A stretch of DNA of 64,000 bases from Penicillium oxalicum (GCF_001723175.1 NC_064653.1:2108001-2172000), one strand, 5' to 3'. Numbered from the stretch's first letter, positions 25,752 to 36,988 are shown. The notes: generated from the sequence alone by a model not told the origin. Translations and numbers: made by a program.

Positions 25752-28278
25752 CAGTTTTCAGCATCTTATCAGGTCACGGGTCGGCTTGCGTAGCGTATAT
25801 GGACGGTCTTGTATGCAGGTGAAGCGATCAAGAGGGAAAGAGGAGGAACGAGGGAGGAGAGAGAGAGAGAGAGGGAGGGAGAGTAATCACCTTGTTTAAA
25901 GTCCTCCGCACCAAACCTGTCTTTCTCCCTCTCCATGAGTAAATCAATCTTCTTCTCGCAGGTAGATGGCACCGTTTGCAACAGCAACACTCGGTTAAAA
26001 GAAAACACCCCCCTTCTCCTCTTCCTCGTCCCCAAAAGTACGTGATAATCAACGTCTACGGTAGCCGGTACCTAGACAAAGTCGTATAATACCCTCAGCT
26101 GAAAGGACCCCTCCCGCCTAAAACTCATCATGCTTCATCAATCCAGCGAACGCCCACCAAAGAAAACAAATCAAGAGCGAAGAATCAAAAAAAAGAACAA
26201 GCCGCTCGCTCGCGCGCACGGTCACGGTCAGAAACGCATGTTCGCATGATCGGCCCTTGTGCGTACTTGGGTGCCGATTCTCGAGAATTCCAGGCCACTT
26301 GCAGATAAGCCGCCTTTTTTCAGATGAGAAAAGGTCGAGACTTTTTTTTGCACCGTTGATGGAACGGTTTCCCCCCTCCCCCCTCTCCCCGGGGGGAGGC
26401 CGTTCCTCGATGAGTGATTTCAACCTGGTTTGTTTTTTTTTTTTTTTCTCTTTTTTTTTGCCTTTCTGAGAGGCAGTGCAACTGGAAATCCTGCTCAGAA
26501 ACAAAAAAAAAAATCTAGTATTTCTAATCTTGCCATGCACGCCGCCTGAATTGTATGTTTCTCAGCTGACGATGATCTTACCAGGAGGGAGTCGGTGGGT
26601 GGTGATGATAATGCCTGCTTTCTACATGTGGTCGAGCGCGTCGGGAACAACGATTACTTTCAAGGGATCCCTACTAGTTCAGTGGTGTTGGTGACCGAGT
26701 AGCAGAGCCATAGACCTGTTGTGTTTTTTTTAAAGTCAGAAGAGGAAGCTGGAAAGAGGAGAAGAGTGAAAATCAAAAGTCAGATTCATGGTACTTGAAC
26801 AAAAGGGTCATATGATCTCCCCGTGTTGTAAGGTTGCCGACCAAGAAGTACTGATTTCGTACGAAGCTACTCAACAGGTACTGAACTACTTCCAGTAGTA
26901 GTATTACTCTACTACTTGCTACTACTGGCTTGACTACCCAGTACTTGCGTGAGTTGTAAAATCATCCGCAAACACCAAAAACAAAAAGCAAGAACAAAAA
27001 AAAAATTGAACTTTTCAGCCTTGCAACCCCCTTCATGCATCTGCAAAGCGAGAGAGCATGAACATGAACCCGCGCATGTAAGGAAATGTTAGGGTAAAAT
27101 GGATATGCGCGAACAAACGTCAGACGCCCCCGGCCATGAGGAACGAGCGAGACTGCCGGTAAGCATGCAGATCCCCCAGTCTGAAACGGGTTTTCAGTAT
27201 CAATTCCGGGAGACAAGTCCATATTTCTAGGTGGTATTGGAAGGGTTGGGTTCAAACCGGTGTACAAGCCATGGTCTAGACCGTGGATGGCTGTATCCAC
27301 CTTTTAGTTGGCTGGAAGATACCGAGGAATTGCTGTAGCTCTGCATGGGGACATTTGGAAGCCAAATCTGAGGATAGAAGATCTGCTCTTGTTCTACTGT
27401 AGTTCTGGGCAAAATCAGCACTTTGACTAAATATTCCCCTCTATTTTTTCCATTTTGGGGGGGGGGGAGGTAAATTAGAGAGATTCCATCTTGATGTAGT
27501 GGATGTATCGTTTCGGGGAAATCGTTAAGTAGTAGAGGTAAAAGGTACATACGCTGTCGGTCTGTGCAGGGGGCTCTAGGCCAGCTGCAAGTTCTTCTGA
27601 TATCTCCTATCTTTGCTTTCGGAGTCCCGATTCTATCGCCGAGGTCCATTCATCGCTGCCCCCCGCCCCCTTAAAGGGACCTTAGGTACTTGCCCAGAGT
27701 CGGTGAGGTTACTCGTATCATTTTGTGACAGTCATGTTTCCCCATTTTCACCCATTCCTCCTCCTCTTCAATCAATTTTCTACTGATTTTCTATGGTGGA
27801 TCTTCAAAATGAAAAAGAACGGCTGAATTAAAAGCAGAGCTTCTAGCAAACGTGTTGAAAAAGGTATCTGCAGGTAACGGAAATAATCGGAGACCTCACC
27901 AGAAGCCAAAAGTACCTTTGCATTTCCCTATGAAGCATTTGAAGAACTTTCAGATGTGAACAGTGAAATCTGCTTGTCTACAACCATTGCTATCGAGTGG
28001 CGTTTATTCTGGAAGATTAGCCCTGGGGGTTAGACAGATACAAGATAGATTCGGTCGGACGAGACAACTTTTGTTCTATGCTACTCACATGCATGCCCAA
28101 TTGCAGTTGCAACGCAACAGGTTTATTACGGTAGGTCAATTTGTAAACCCTTGTATATATCAAGGAAAATGCACAGGAAAATAACCCGAACCATCACTCA
28201 AGCGCGAGTGAGGGAAGGGGGCAAAGAATTCATTGGAAGGCTGATTCTAGAAGTGTCGTCCAAGTCGCCAAGCTTCCG
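25752..28278. other. Intergenic, 2.5 kb
   Basis: No supportable gene. It contains a GA-rich tract (25855-25880), several poly-T runs (26340-26460) and a cluster of TAC/GTA-type words at 26845-26945. Confidence 0.45.
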
Positions 28279-29453
28279 TCATTCGTCAAGCTTCCTCACC
28301 GTAGGATCCCAGGCACACGGGCTATATTCCTCGGTCTCCAAGTCCCGGAGCTCTTCAGGAGACAACTTGAAATCGAAGACGTCGGCATTGGCCACGATCC
28401 GTTCCGGTGTCACACTCTTAGGCAGCGGGATGAAGCCCTTGTCCAGACTCCAACGAATGAGAATCTGAGCCGGGGTCTTGTTATACTTTTTGGCAAGCCT
28501 CTGCAGCGATGGCTCTTCAAACCGGGCACCTCGCACAATGGGCGAGTACGCCTGCAGGGCAACACCTTTGGAGGTGCACCACTCCACAATATCTTTGCGA
28601 GCCAGCCAGGGATGAAGCTCGACTTGATTGACGCTGAGGATACCTCCTCTGCCTTTTCCGCCGCGTTCCGCCTCCAGCTCGCGGATATGCTGCTGGAGTT
28701 CCTCAAGATGGTGCACACCATAATTACTGACACCGATGGACCGCACTTTACCGGCTTCGACGGCTTCGACCAGCTTCATGCCTTTAGCCACGGAACTTGC
28801 CTCCAGGTGAGGGACTAGATCTGGGGACATCCAAATGGATTTGGGGGTTTTTTTATTTTATTTCACGTACCGCTTTCCAAGCTCCCTTTCGGTTCTCAGA
28901 GCCACCCATGGGCTTGTGGAGAAGCATGAGGTCGATGTACTCGAGTTTTGTCAGAGCAAGACTCGTGTCGACCGTGGCCCGAGCTTCATCATAGCTGATA
29001 TTGATGACCTTGGAGGTGAAGAAGATTTGATCGCGGGGAATCCCCGAGGCATGGATGGCGCTGCCACATCCCGCCTCGTTCTTGTAAGCCGCGGCCGAAT
29101 CGATCTACGTGGATATTAGAAGGTGGCCGTCGCAAGGGACATGGGGTTACAGCAACTCACATGGCGATAGCCAGCTTCTAGAGCCTCCCGGCAGCATCGC
29201 TCGGTTTCTTCGGGCGGACTACACAATTGAGAACCATATAATGTGAGCGTCGGACGATATGGAGTGACCCAAAGAAATGAACAAGATGCTTGCAGGATAA
29301 GACCTTACGTCTTGTAGACCTGGAAGTATCGTATGAGCCTTCTCTCTGAATTTAGTACTGACGACGACTTCATGATTGACTTACACCAAATCCCAGACGA
29401 GGAATCTCATAGCCACTGGCGAGTCTGAGGGTCGAATTCACAGTTGTAGCCAT
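28279..29453 (-). CDS. Aldo-keto reductase
   Basis: Exons in transcript order: 29453-29385, 29319-29309, 29218-29161, 29104-28871 and about 28773-28279, giving 288 residues. It reduces aldehydes or ketones to alcohols using NAD(P)H through a TIM barrel. The full catalytic tetrad is visible: Asp48 and Tyr53 (IDSAAAYKNE), Lys78 (FFTSKV), His109 (LMLLHKP). Cofactor-binding landmarks are GVSNYG and IPLPKSVTPERI. Exon 2 is only 11 nt. The last acceptor is uncertain: no YAG fits the frame, and an AAG acceptor restores the family spacing (GAWK-ALVEAVEAGKVRSIGVSNYG), while a GAG acceptor upstream would add 10 residues. The substrate is unknown. Confidence 0.88.
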
Positions 29454-30344
29454 CGTTCGTAGGGTGTTGGAAAAGTGTTGGCGGGGCATGTTCCTCGCAG
29501 GAGATGCTTATCGGCCACAAGGCGGGGGGAGACGGGGGTCAGTGAGATCAACTAGAAGAGGACACTCGCGTTATCGTTATTTTGGTCGATTGGTGTCCAC
29601 GTCATCTCGATCCGACCTGTCTAGCCGACGGTGTCTTACCATCAACAGGTTCGACCACAAGGAGGAATTTAGAAATAAACATGACAGCGCAATTCGCACG
29701 AACCGTTACCCGCGACAAAAATCCATTTTCTTGTTCTCCAGAGGACGAATCCAGATGCTCTTTTCGTCTCTCATCATACCCCTGCAAGTCGATCCAAAAG
29801 GCTTGGTATGGGCGTGCATCTTCCCTGGTTCGTCTCCCAGTTGCTGAAAATTAACCTTATATACTTCGCGTGGGGCTGCTTTTTTTTTTTTAATTTTTTC
29901 GTCCACGATAAAAACATATGGAAATAATGATGCTCTCCGCTGCGGCTCTGATTTGTTAGTTGAAACACACGTTTACAGCTACTCAAAGTCGACCCTTTGT
30001 CCCACGGATCTCTCATGTAGAAGCAGATTTGCAACGAAGCAGTGGCTGACTTAAAAAATGCACGAGCTCAGAACAGAAACTTTTAAAAGGTTGTCATCCT
30101 TTGCAGCATGTCTGAGAGGGTCGCCGCTGTCACTTGGACATTTCCGAGCTGGTGGCGTATGACGCCAAGACACGTTCGTATTCGGCGGCTGCTGTGGTCC
30201 GATCAAGTGTGGTCGCTTTGCAACATCCGGGGAGCATCTCCTCTTAAAATTTTCACTTAGCTACATGATCAATCATCAGCAATCTGTCTCCCAAAAGCTC
30301 TCTCAGGTCTCTGGAGGTCATCAAAATCCTCACTCAGCTCCAAG
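29454..30344. other. Divergent intergenic region between the aldo-keto reductase and the membrane-anchored protein gene
   Basis: 0.9 kb shared promoter region with short T-rich runs (29879-29900). No gene seen. Confidence 0.5.
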
Positions 30345-31031
30345 ATGCTGTTCCGCATCCTCGTAACAGCCAGCGCCGTAGTTAGCGGCGGATCAGCCGT
30401 ATATCTCTATCTGTTCCACCAAAGGCTGGCATCGCGAATAGAACACCACACACACCGTGGAACACTCTCATCACAGTCCCCCAGACTTCTGCTGGTCAAC
30501 TCAGTGCCCGAGCATGATTTCACCAAAGAGCACTTTGCCCTTCATGACCATTCGTCAAAGCAGGTCTCACGCGATGCGCTCCCGAAAAACATCTCTCCCG
30601 ACCAGCTTTTCACAAGGCTGGTGCGCCGTAACATGACGGCGTTTAGCCGTCTTCCCCAAGCGTGGATGATACGACTCGTCAGTACGACACCAGAAGAGCT
30701 ACAGAGCTTCAAAGCCTCCCATCTCGGCTCTCTGAACTTTGACAAAGGTGACCTTGTCTGCGGGGCTTACCGTGTCGTTGACCGCAGCGAAAACAAGGTG
30801 GAATTTGAAATCAAGATGAAGAATGTCGACTTTTTTCACGGCCGACTCGCTTTGGGCTATAGGGAGATTGGGGATCACATTGTGTTTTCCAGTGAGACGT
30901 TCATGTGGAGACGGACTGAAGAACGTCGACCGATGCCGTTGGAAAAGCCTTTGTTGCAGTGGATGCATGAAACAGCTTCGTGGTGGCTGCTCGAATCTGG
31001 TGTCAAGTACTTGATGGAGTTGGAATCTTGA
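30345..31031 (+). CDS. Uncharacterised membrane-anchored protein, 228 aa
   Basis: A single exon starting with a probable N-terminal membrane anchor or signal (LVTASAVVSGGSAVYLYLF, about residues 6-24). The rest is a soluble domain with alternating strands (GDLVCGAYRVVDRSENKVEFEIKM, ALGYREIGDHIVFSSETFMW) and a C-terminal helix (LLQWMHETASWWLLESGVKYLMELES). The strand-rich core with a final amphipathic helix recalls lipid- or small-molecule-binding cups, but I recognise no family. It is divergent from the aldo-keto reductase gene. Confidence 0.65.
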   Translation: MLFRILVTASAVVSGGSAVYLYLFHQRLASRIEHHTHRGTLSSQSPRLLLVNSVPEHDFTKEHFALHDHSSKQVSRDALPKNISPDQLFTRLVRRNMTAFSRLPQAWMIRLVSTTPEELQSFKASHLGSLNFDKGDLVCGAYRVVDRSENKVEFEIKMKNVDFFHGRLALGYREIGDHIVFSSETFMWRRTEERRPMPLEKPLLQWMHETASWWLLESGVKYLMELES

Positions 31032-31579
31032 GACGTGGAAGGCTTGCGTGTGTCTGATTCGACTTTTGTGTTTGTGTTTTGAGGCCAAGTAGTATTGACT
31101 CGTTTACGCCGAGACCTTCTTGGAGGTGCTGGCGCTGACCAAGACATCCTGAAGTACCGGTGATGGTCTATCTTTAGTAGTGCAGATAATGCAAATGTTC
31201 CTGGATGCTCTTTCTATTCGAGTATTTACAATCTGATCATCGACTGATCCGATGAAATCCATGTAGCCTTTGTTTCCTCACACAAAGGGCTATTTATAAA
31301 AATAGAAGACTCGATCTGTAAACAAGAGACGGGATTTCAACAATGACATTGATTCAAGCATGTTGCGCCTTTGTCTCGAAATTGGGTAACAAAGGCTCTT
31401 GTTGACTTCTGTGACCTCCAGCGCTCTGTCGGACTTGGATTTAAAATCCCTGTGGCCGAGCATGCTTGGATCGAGGTCCATTACACTTCAGCCTCATCAG
31501 ACAACTCTGTCTTCTCAAACTTAAGTACCCCAGGCTTTGTCGCATCTATTCTCCCCTCTTCCCCCCTGCAAAAGCCAGG
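31032..31579. other. Intergenic
   Basis: 0.5 kb, moderately AT-rich. The frame of the next gene is open upstream from 31466, but the ATG at 31580 fits better because it begins the Cys/His-rich segment. Nothing else seen. Confidence 0.4.
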
Positions 31580-32836
31580 ATGTGCCTTTTCACGTTCCAC
31601 CACTACCCACTCTGTGGGCACATTGCAAATTGGACAGTGAGCAGCTGCCAAGCTTATACCACCACCCTGCGCATGTTGAGCCACCAAGGTATGTTTGAAT
31701 GCTGCGACAACATTCACTCTGACCATGATGTTCTTTTCTCGCTCGACAGTGCCGACTGCAGTCAGTGCAGATTACTGGCGGATTCTGAGTCCACCGCGGA
31801 GGATTCTCATGCTCATCATGAATACTTGGAAATTGAGGGTTTGAATTCACCCAATCCGGTCCTCGACCTCTTTGGTTGCTTGAGCGTTCCTGATCGGCAA
31901 CACATAGTGTGCCCTCGGTCGACTCCAATGGATGATCTGACTCCAATCGCCGACAAATACACTTCATTCCGACTGACAAAGACATGCGATGACCCCCACA
32001 ACTGCTGCCAGAGAGCACCTGGACACGCTGTCACCGGTTGTCCCTCCGAATACGTAGACGAGTCTAGCCCCAACCCCGCGTCTCCTCGCAAAGAGACCTT
32101 TGATTTCATGCTCCGTGAACTGTTGGCAGACGAAGCTGCCTTTGCTGATTCATGGGATGTTCTCCACAAGAAATCCTCGGCCGAGGATATTTGCCCTTCC
32201 GCGACTCAGGTAGGTGCGCGAAGATCCCGCAATGCTTTGTGCGGTGCTATCTCAAGACTCACCCAGGAAATTCATGACGGCGGGAGAGATCACCACCGCA
32301 CTAGTCCTCCCTCTGGGAGCGACTTTGACCTGTCAGATGAGTCATCCGTTGATGCGGATAGCTTGTTTGCAAAAATGTGCTTGAAAGAACCATACACAAA
32401 GGCAGAATTTCAAAAAGATCAATCGTCGGCTTCATTCGAGCACGAAAATCCTGCTGTGACTAACCATGGGACTGAATCTCGATATCTGACGGCGCCAGGC
32501 TCCTGTGACGAAGAATCCTTTTCGGATGGCTTTTCATGCAGAATGAGTCGTGTTTTTTCACCAGCCGCGTGTTCGACGGGTCACTTGCTTCCCTCGCCAT
32601 CGTCGAGTCTCTTGCATCATCGGGAGAGCCCGTCATCTGAATCGATCCTGTGTCCGGCACCACTGAGAATCACGAGGCCTCGTCGATTTGTTAGCCTCGA
32701 GTCTCCAGTTCTCGAGCAAGCTATCCAGGAGCTGTCGACGGTGAAGAAGAGTTTCCCGTTCGGCCATGACAGCTGCCGCTTGACGAGTCAGAGGTCAATT
32801 TGGACGAAGCTGAAGAATTTCCTGATGAGCAGGTAA
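31580..32836 (+). CDS. Uncharacterised protein with Cys/His-rich N-terminus, 418 aa
   Basis: A single exon. The first ~75 residues are dense in Cys and His (MCLFTFHHYPLCGH, FECCDN, DCSQC) and could bind zinc, though no standard finger spacing is present. The remainder is acidic, Ser/Pro-rich and probably disordered, with patches such as SDFDLSDESSVDADSLFAKMC and a basic end (SQRSIWTKLKNFLMSR). No signal peptide or membrane helix. A regulatory role would fit a zinc-binding head on a disordered tail, but that is inference. An alternative upstream ATG at 31466 would add 38 residues. Confidence 0.6.
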   Translation: MCLFTFHHYPLCGHIANWTVSSCQAYTTTLRMLSHQGMFECCDNIHSDHDVLFSLDSADCSQCRLLADSESTAEDSHAHHEYLEIEGLNSPNPVLDLFGCLSVPDRQHIVCPRSTPMDDLTPIADKYTSFRLTKTCDDPHNCCQRAPGHAVTGCPSEYVDESSPNPASPRKETFDFMLRELLADEAAFADSWDVLHKKSSAEDICPSATQVGARRSRNALCGAISRLTQEIHDGGRDHHRTSPPSGSDFDLSDESSVDADSLFAKMCLKEPYTKAEFQKDQSSASFEHENPAVTNHGTESRYLTAPGSCDEESFSDGFSCRMSRVFSPAACSTGHLLPSPSSSLLHHRESPSSESILCPAPLRITRPRRFVSLESPVLEQAIQELSTVKKSFPFGHDSCRLTSQRSIWTKLKNFLMSR

Positions 32837-33515
32837 GATTGCTCGGCCGAATCAGTTCAGCCAAATACCTAATAAGCGGGAATATGCGAGTGCATCGAAG
32901 AATTAGATCTGTCTCTATGCCGGGAAGAATCAACTGAGCAGGTATCATGTTCCAATGCCAGGCTGGATCATTATTATTTTTCTGTAGGCATGAATTGCAT
33001 ATCAGGTTATTTCAAGGCTATCGTCTTGGTCAAGTACTCGGCCCTCGAACCGAAGTCTAGAGGGTTTCTCTGAAAAACATTCCGATTCTGGGCTGGTCCA
33101 CGTAGAAACCATGTCAGCATCCACTGAGCCGTCAACGATCCCGTAATCCGTGAACAAGAGTATTCCAATCATTCAGCCTGAACCAAAAATAAAAAATAAA
33201 AAAAAACCATCCTGCAGCCCAGGCATCTCGCTCTTCCAGCCGTTCTCCGCTTTACTCCATTCTCTCTCATTTTCAATGGCCGCTCGGGCCGGGTGGGCAT
33301 TTCAGAGCTGCGGTGGAATCGGACTTCCGCCGAAACGGTTCTCCCCCCCCACGTCGCTGGTTTTCCCCAGACGAGCCCCTCATACTCCCCCACACTTGGT
33401 AGAAGTGCATTATATACTCAACTTTCATCGCATTTTATTTCCTTTTCTTAATTTCTATTTTGTCCACCTTCATTTGTAAATTCATCTTTCACCACACACA
33501 GAAAGAAAGAACATC
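32837..33515. other. Intergenic: promoter of the threonate-dehydrogenase-like gene
   Basis: 0.7 kb, no gene. A short A-rich run lies at 33187-33206 and a T/C-rich leader (33420-33500) precedes the next start. Confidence 0.5.
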
Positions 33516-34988
33516 ATGTCAAAACCTGCTGTTGGATTTGTCGGCCTCGGAGCCATGGGCTTCGGTATGGCGACACACTTGGTCAAGGAGGGATATCCCG
33601 TCTCTGGCTTCGATGTATTCCCCGCTTCCGTGGAGCGATTCAAGGAAGCAGGTGGAACCCCGGCGTCTTCTCTGAAGGAGTCGGCCGAGGGAAAGCAATA
33701 CTACATTTGCATGGTAGCTTCAGCACCACAGGTGCAATCGGTGCTGTTTGGCGCAGATGGCATTGTCTCCGGTATGTGGGACGGACCGACGCAGTCCTGG
33801 TCGACATGATGTCGAAGCGAATTCAGTACTGATCCAGATGGTTACTGTAGCTCTTCCACAAGACGCAACTCTGATTCTCTGTTCCACCGTGCCTGCATCC
33901 TACGCACAATCCGTGGCTTCGGAGCTGCAATCGTGTGGCCGCGGCGACATTCACTTTATTGATGCTCCGGTGTCGGGCGGGGCCAAGCGCGCCGGTGATG
34001 GGACCTTGTCTATCATGGCGGGTGCATCGGATACTGCACTTGAGAAGGGTCAATTCCTTCTCGAGGCCATGTCGGATGCGAAGAAGCTGTACCTTGTCCC
34101 CGGGGGCGTGGGCGCCGGAAGTAATATGAAGATGGTCCATCAGGTTCTTGCAGGGATTCACATCCTCGGAGCCAGTGAAGCGATGGGATTTGCGGCTCAA
34201 TTAGGATTGGATGCGACCAAGACCGCAGAGGCTATCAAGAGCTCGGACTCGTGGACGTGGATGCACGAGAATCGACTGCAGCGCATGCTGGAGGAGGACT
34301 GGCATCCTGGTGCGAGTGCGCTGACGATCATCCTCAAGGACGTGGTAAGTTTCCGAGAGACTTCATATCCGCAAACCCTGCGAGACCTGGGACTTGTTGA
34401 CGCAGTTTGGGTTGATTCTCTCTCATTTTCTAGGGCATTATTACTACCTCTGCGCGTGAGAACCAGTTCCCGACCCCTCTTTGCTCCACGGCCGAGCAAG
34501 TCTATCTCTCTGCATTGCTGCAGGGTTACGGTCGTGTCGATGACTCCTCCATGGTCCGCCAATATTTCTCCGAGCCCATCACAAAAGTGACCAGCACCAA
34601 GACTCAGGACGAAACCACCGAAGCTCTGCAATTAGTCCTGGACGTGATGCAATTGACCAACCTCGTGGCAGCAGCTGAGGCGATCGCCTTTGCCAAATAC
34701 CTCCAGGTGGACCTGAAGCAGTTCTTCACCCTGGTCAGCGATGCGGCCGGTGCGAGTCGGCAGTTCATGACGGTGGGATTGGAAATGATCGAGAATCAGG
34801 TGGGGAAGAACTCGGAGACGATCGATCATGCCATCAGTCGCTTGGAGAAGGCGGTTCAAAAAGCGCGAGACCTGCACTGTCCATTGCATCTGGGTAACGC
34901 TACGATGGGTGTGCTGTTGATGGCGAAGCGAGCTGGACTCGGCGCCGAGGGAAGTACCAGCGTGGTGAAGATGTTTGGGTTCTCATGA
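33516..34988 (+). CDS. Threonate-dehydrogenase-like beta-hydroxyacid dehydrogenase with duplicated C-terminal domain
   Basis: Three exons, 33516-33771, 33851-34344 and 34434-34988, give 434 residues, long for the ~290-residue 3-hydroxyisobutyrate dehydrogenase family. The N-terminal Rossmann domain carries VGFVGLGAMGFGMA (Gly10, 12, 15), and the substrate loop reads FIDAPVSGGAKRA. The catalytic Lys179 lies in GAGSNMKMVHQVLAG. The KxxHQ.LAG.H form is the one of bacterial LtnD-type L-threonate/D-erythronate dehydrogenases, rather than the KxxxN of classical hydroxyisobutyrate enzymes. After one complete helical domain, a second copy-like helical domain (about 315-434, VDLKQFFTLVSDAAGASRQF) follows without its own Rossmann fold. 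The aldolase gene lies 0.8 kb downstream, same strand. Confidence 0.82.
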
Positions 34989-35769
34989 AAGTCACTTGGC
35001 TAGGATTACTATTACCCTTCTTTGTTTTTTGTTCATACAGTATTCAAAATCACCATATCCCTTTTCACTGTGTATGACTTCCCTTCTGTAGAGAATAAGT
35101 GAAATGAGCGACAAAAGAAGCAGAAACGGAGAAACCTTCATTTTTCTTGGATGGATTCCTAACGCATCAACCCCCACTTCTACCATCATCAAACCCTAAT
35201 TGGTCCATTCTCATGTCCGGCTCTTTGTTAACTACCTGTATGCAACCAAACATAGATGGGGCGGGAGTTTGAGCTAAGACCTGCAGGGTGTATTCCCATG
35301 CCTTGAAATACCCAGCCACTCGTGACTATCTTTTTCCCTAACCACCCTCGTGTGATCACTTCACCAGGTTGGTTCCATCGTCTTCTCCGAGCCTGGAATA
35401 AACCCGGTCGAAGCGTGGGGGTGAAGGAAGAAGGAAGAAGGAAGAGCGGGGGGGCACTGATTTTGACGTCAAGTCGCCCACTTCGGGTTTCCTCCGACAA
35501 AACTCTCGGAGATGATGCGATCCCGCACATGCTCGGGTAAAGCCAATGCGACCCGATGCGATGCGATGTTGCTCACAGCACGCGGGGTCAAGCTTATAAG
35601 TGTAGATCTGCAAGAGTAGAAGCAAGGATACAGTTTTTCATTCTCTTTTTTAGGGAAAAAAAGAAGAAGAGACGAAGTTCAAGGTTCAATAAACATTGCC
35701 GTTCCTTTCTCTCTCTCTCTATCTCTCTCTCTCTCCCCCCTCTGTCCACATCTTCCCCAATCAATCGCC
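34989..35769. other. Intergenic: between dehydrogenase and aldolase genes
   Basis: 0.8 kb, no gene. A TTATAAG element lies near 35593-35599 and a CT-rich leader (35705-35740) ends just before the aldolase start. Confidence 0.5.
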
Positions 35770-36630
35770 ATGCCTCTCACAGACAATCGCGCCCTGCGCA
35801 TTCTCGACCATGCCTCCGAGAACCACTACGGAGTACCCGCCATGTGCTGCTATAATGTAGAAGGCATTCTGGCCACCGTCCGCGCTGCCGAAGCCAAGCG
35901 CTCACCCGCCATGATCCTCCTCTTCCCCTGGGCCGTACACTACGCAGATGGGATCCTCGTGCACGCCGCCGCCGAAGCCGCGCGCAATGCATCGGTTCCC
36001 ATCACCGTCCACATGGACCACGCGCAAACGCCCGAGATCATCCGCCGGGCCGCCGACCTCGGCGGATTCGACAGTATCATGGTCGACATGTCACACTATG
36101 AAAAGGCGGAGAACCTGGCCTTGACGCGCGAACTGGTGGCCTATTGTCATGAGCGGGGGATTGCGACGGAGGCGGAGCCCGGGCGTATCGAAGGTGGTGA
36201 GGATGGAATTGCCGACACGGCGGATCTGGAGGGTCTGTTGACGACGCCGGAGGAGAGTCAGGAGTTTGTGGATACCGGGATTGACTGGTTGGCGCCGGCT
36301 TTTGGAAATGTGCATGGCGAGTACGGTCCTCGTGGGATCCAGTTGGAGTATGAGCGATTGCAGTCGATCAATCAGGCGGTGGGGAAACAGGTGCGGTTGG
36401 TGCTGCATGGAGCAGATCCGTTTACCAAGGAGATCTTTCAAAAGTGCATTGATTGTGGAGTCTCCAAGATCAATATCAACAAGGTCTTGAATAATGAGTA
36501 TATCAAGGTGCAGCAGGAAAAGGCGGGCAAGGTGCCGTTGACGACCTTGCTGGAAGAAGCTACCAATGCCATGCAGAAGGCGGTTGAGCGATGCATGGAC
36601 ATGCTCGAGTCGACTGGAAGATACCCGTGA
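35770..36630 (+). CDS. Class II (zinc) ketose-bisphosphate aldolase-like protein
   Basis: A single exon of 286 residues, the usual size of GatY/KbaY/FbaA-type aldolases. The catalytic Asp83 and Zn ligand His84 lie in HMDHAQ; the other two Zn ligands are His182 (GNVHGEYG) and His213 (LVLHGAD). The phosphate-binding end, GVSKINI, is also present. These enzymes cleave or form C-C bonds of phosphorylated ketoses. Next to an LtnD-like dehydrogenase, the most likely role is processing a four-carbon sugar-acid product to a triose phosphate. In plants and many fungi such a domain is fused to the dehydrogenase and a DUF1537-type kinase in one long protein; here it stands alone. Confidence 0.87.
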   Translation: MPLTDNRALRILDHASENHYGVPAMCCYNVEGILATVRAAEAKRSPAMILLFPWAVHYADGILVHAAAEAARNASVPITVHMDHAQTPEIIRRAADLGGFDSIMVDMSHYEKAENLALTRELVAYCHERGIATEAEPGRIEGGEDGIADTADLEGLLTTPEESQEFVDTGIDWLAPAFGNVHGEYGPRGIQLEYERLQSINQAVGKQVRLVLHGADPFTKEIFQKCIDCGVSKININKVLNNEYIKVQQEKAGKVPLTTLLEEATNAMQKAVERCMDMLESTGRYP

Positions 36631-36988
36631 GCGATACTTTAAAGCGGAGCGTTTGAAATGCTGTCTTACAGTATAAATTTGATTTTTTTTTTCTTTTTCT
36701 TTTCTTGTTTCATCTTCCTTTGTTAGAGAGGTCCTTCATGGTCGATGGATGTCTAAATCTTATCAACTTCGACTGCCAGTCCGGAGTAGCGTTGACTTTT
36801 AACATAATCTGTATTACGATTGTGTATGGAGGTTATCAAAAAGAATAGTCCACTTGGGAAAGAAAAAAAGAGAAACATTGAAGTCTCCTTGAACATCAAA
36901 GGTATGGTTCGAAAGCAAGGGGAAAAGAAACAAGATAAAGAGATAAGAAAAGTAGTCGGGCAAGTCCTGCGCTGGCAATGTAGATCGC
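36631..36988. other. Intergenic between convergent genes
   Basis: Overlapping 3' regions of the aldolase and the Ser/Ala-rich protein. A T-rich run lies at 36682-36708. No gene. Confidence 0.5.

Noticed and set aside
25769..26035. Possible upstream exon for the nucleotidyltransferase-like gene
   Set aside because: The translation looks plausible and a GT donor follows, but every acceptor before the next ATG brings an in-frame TGA.
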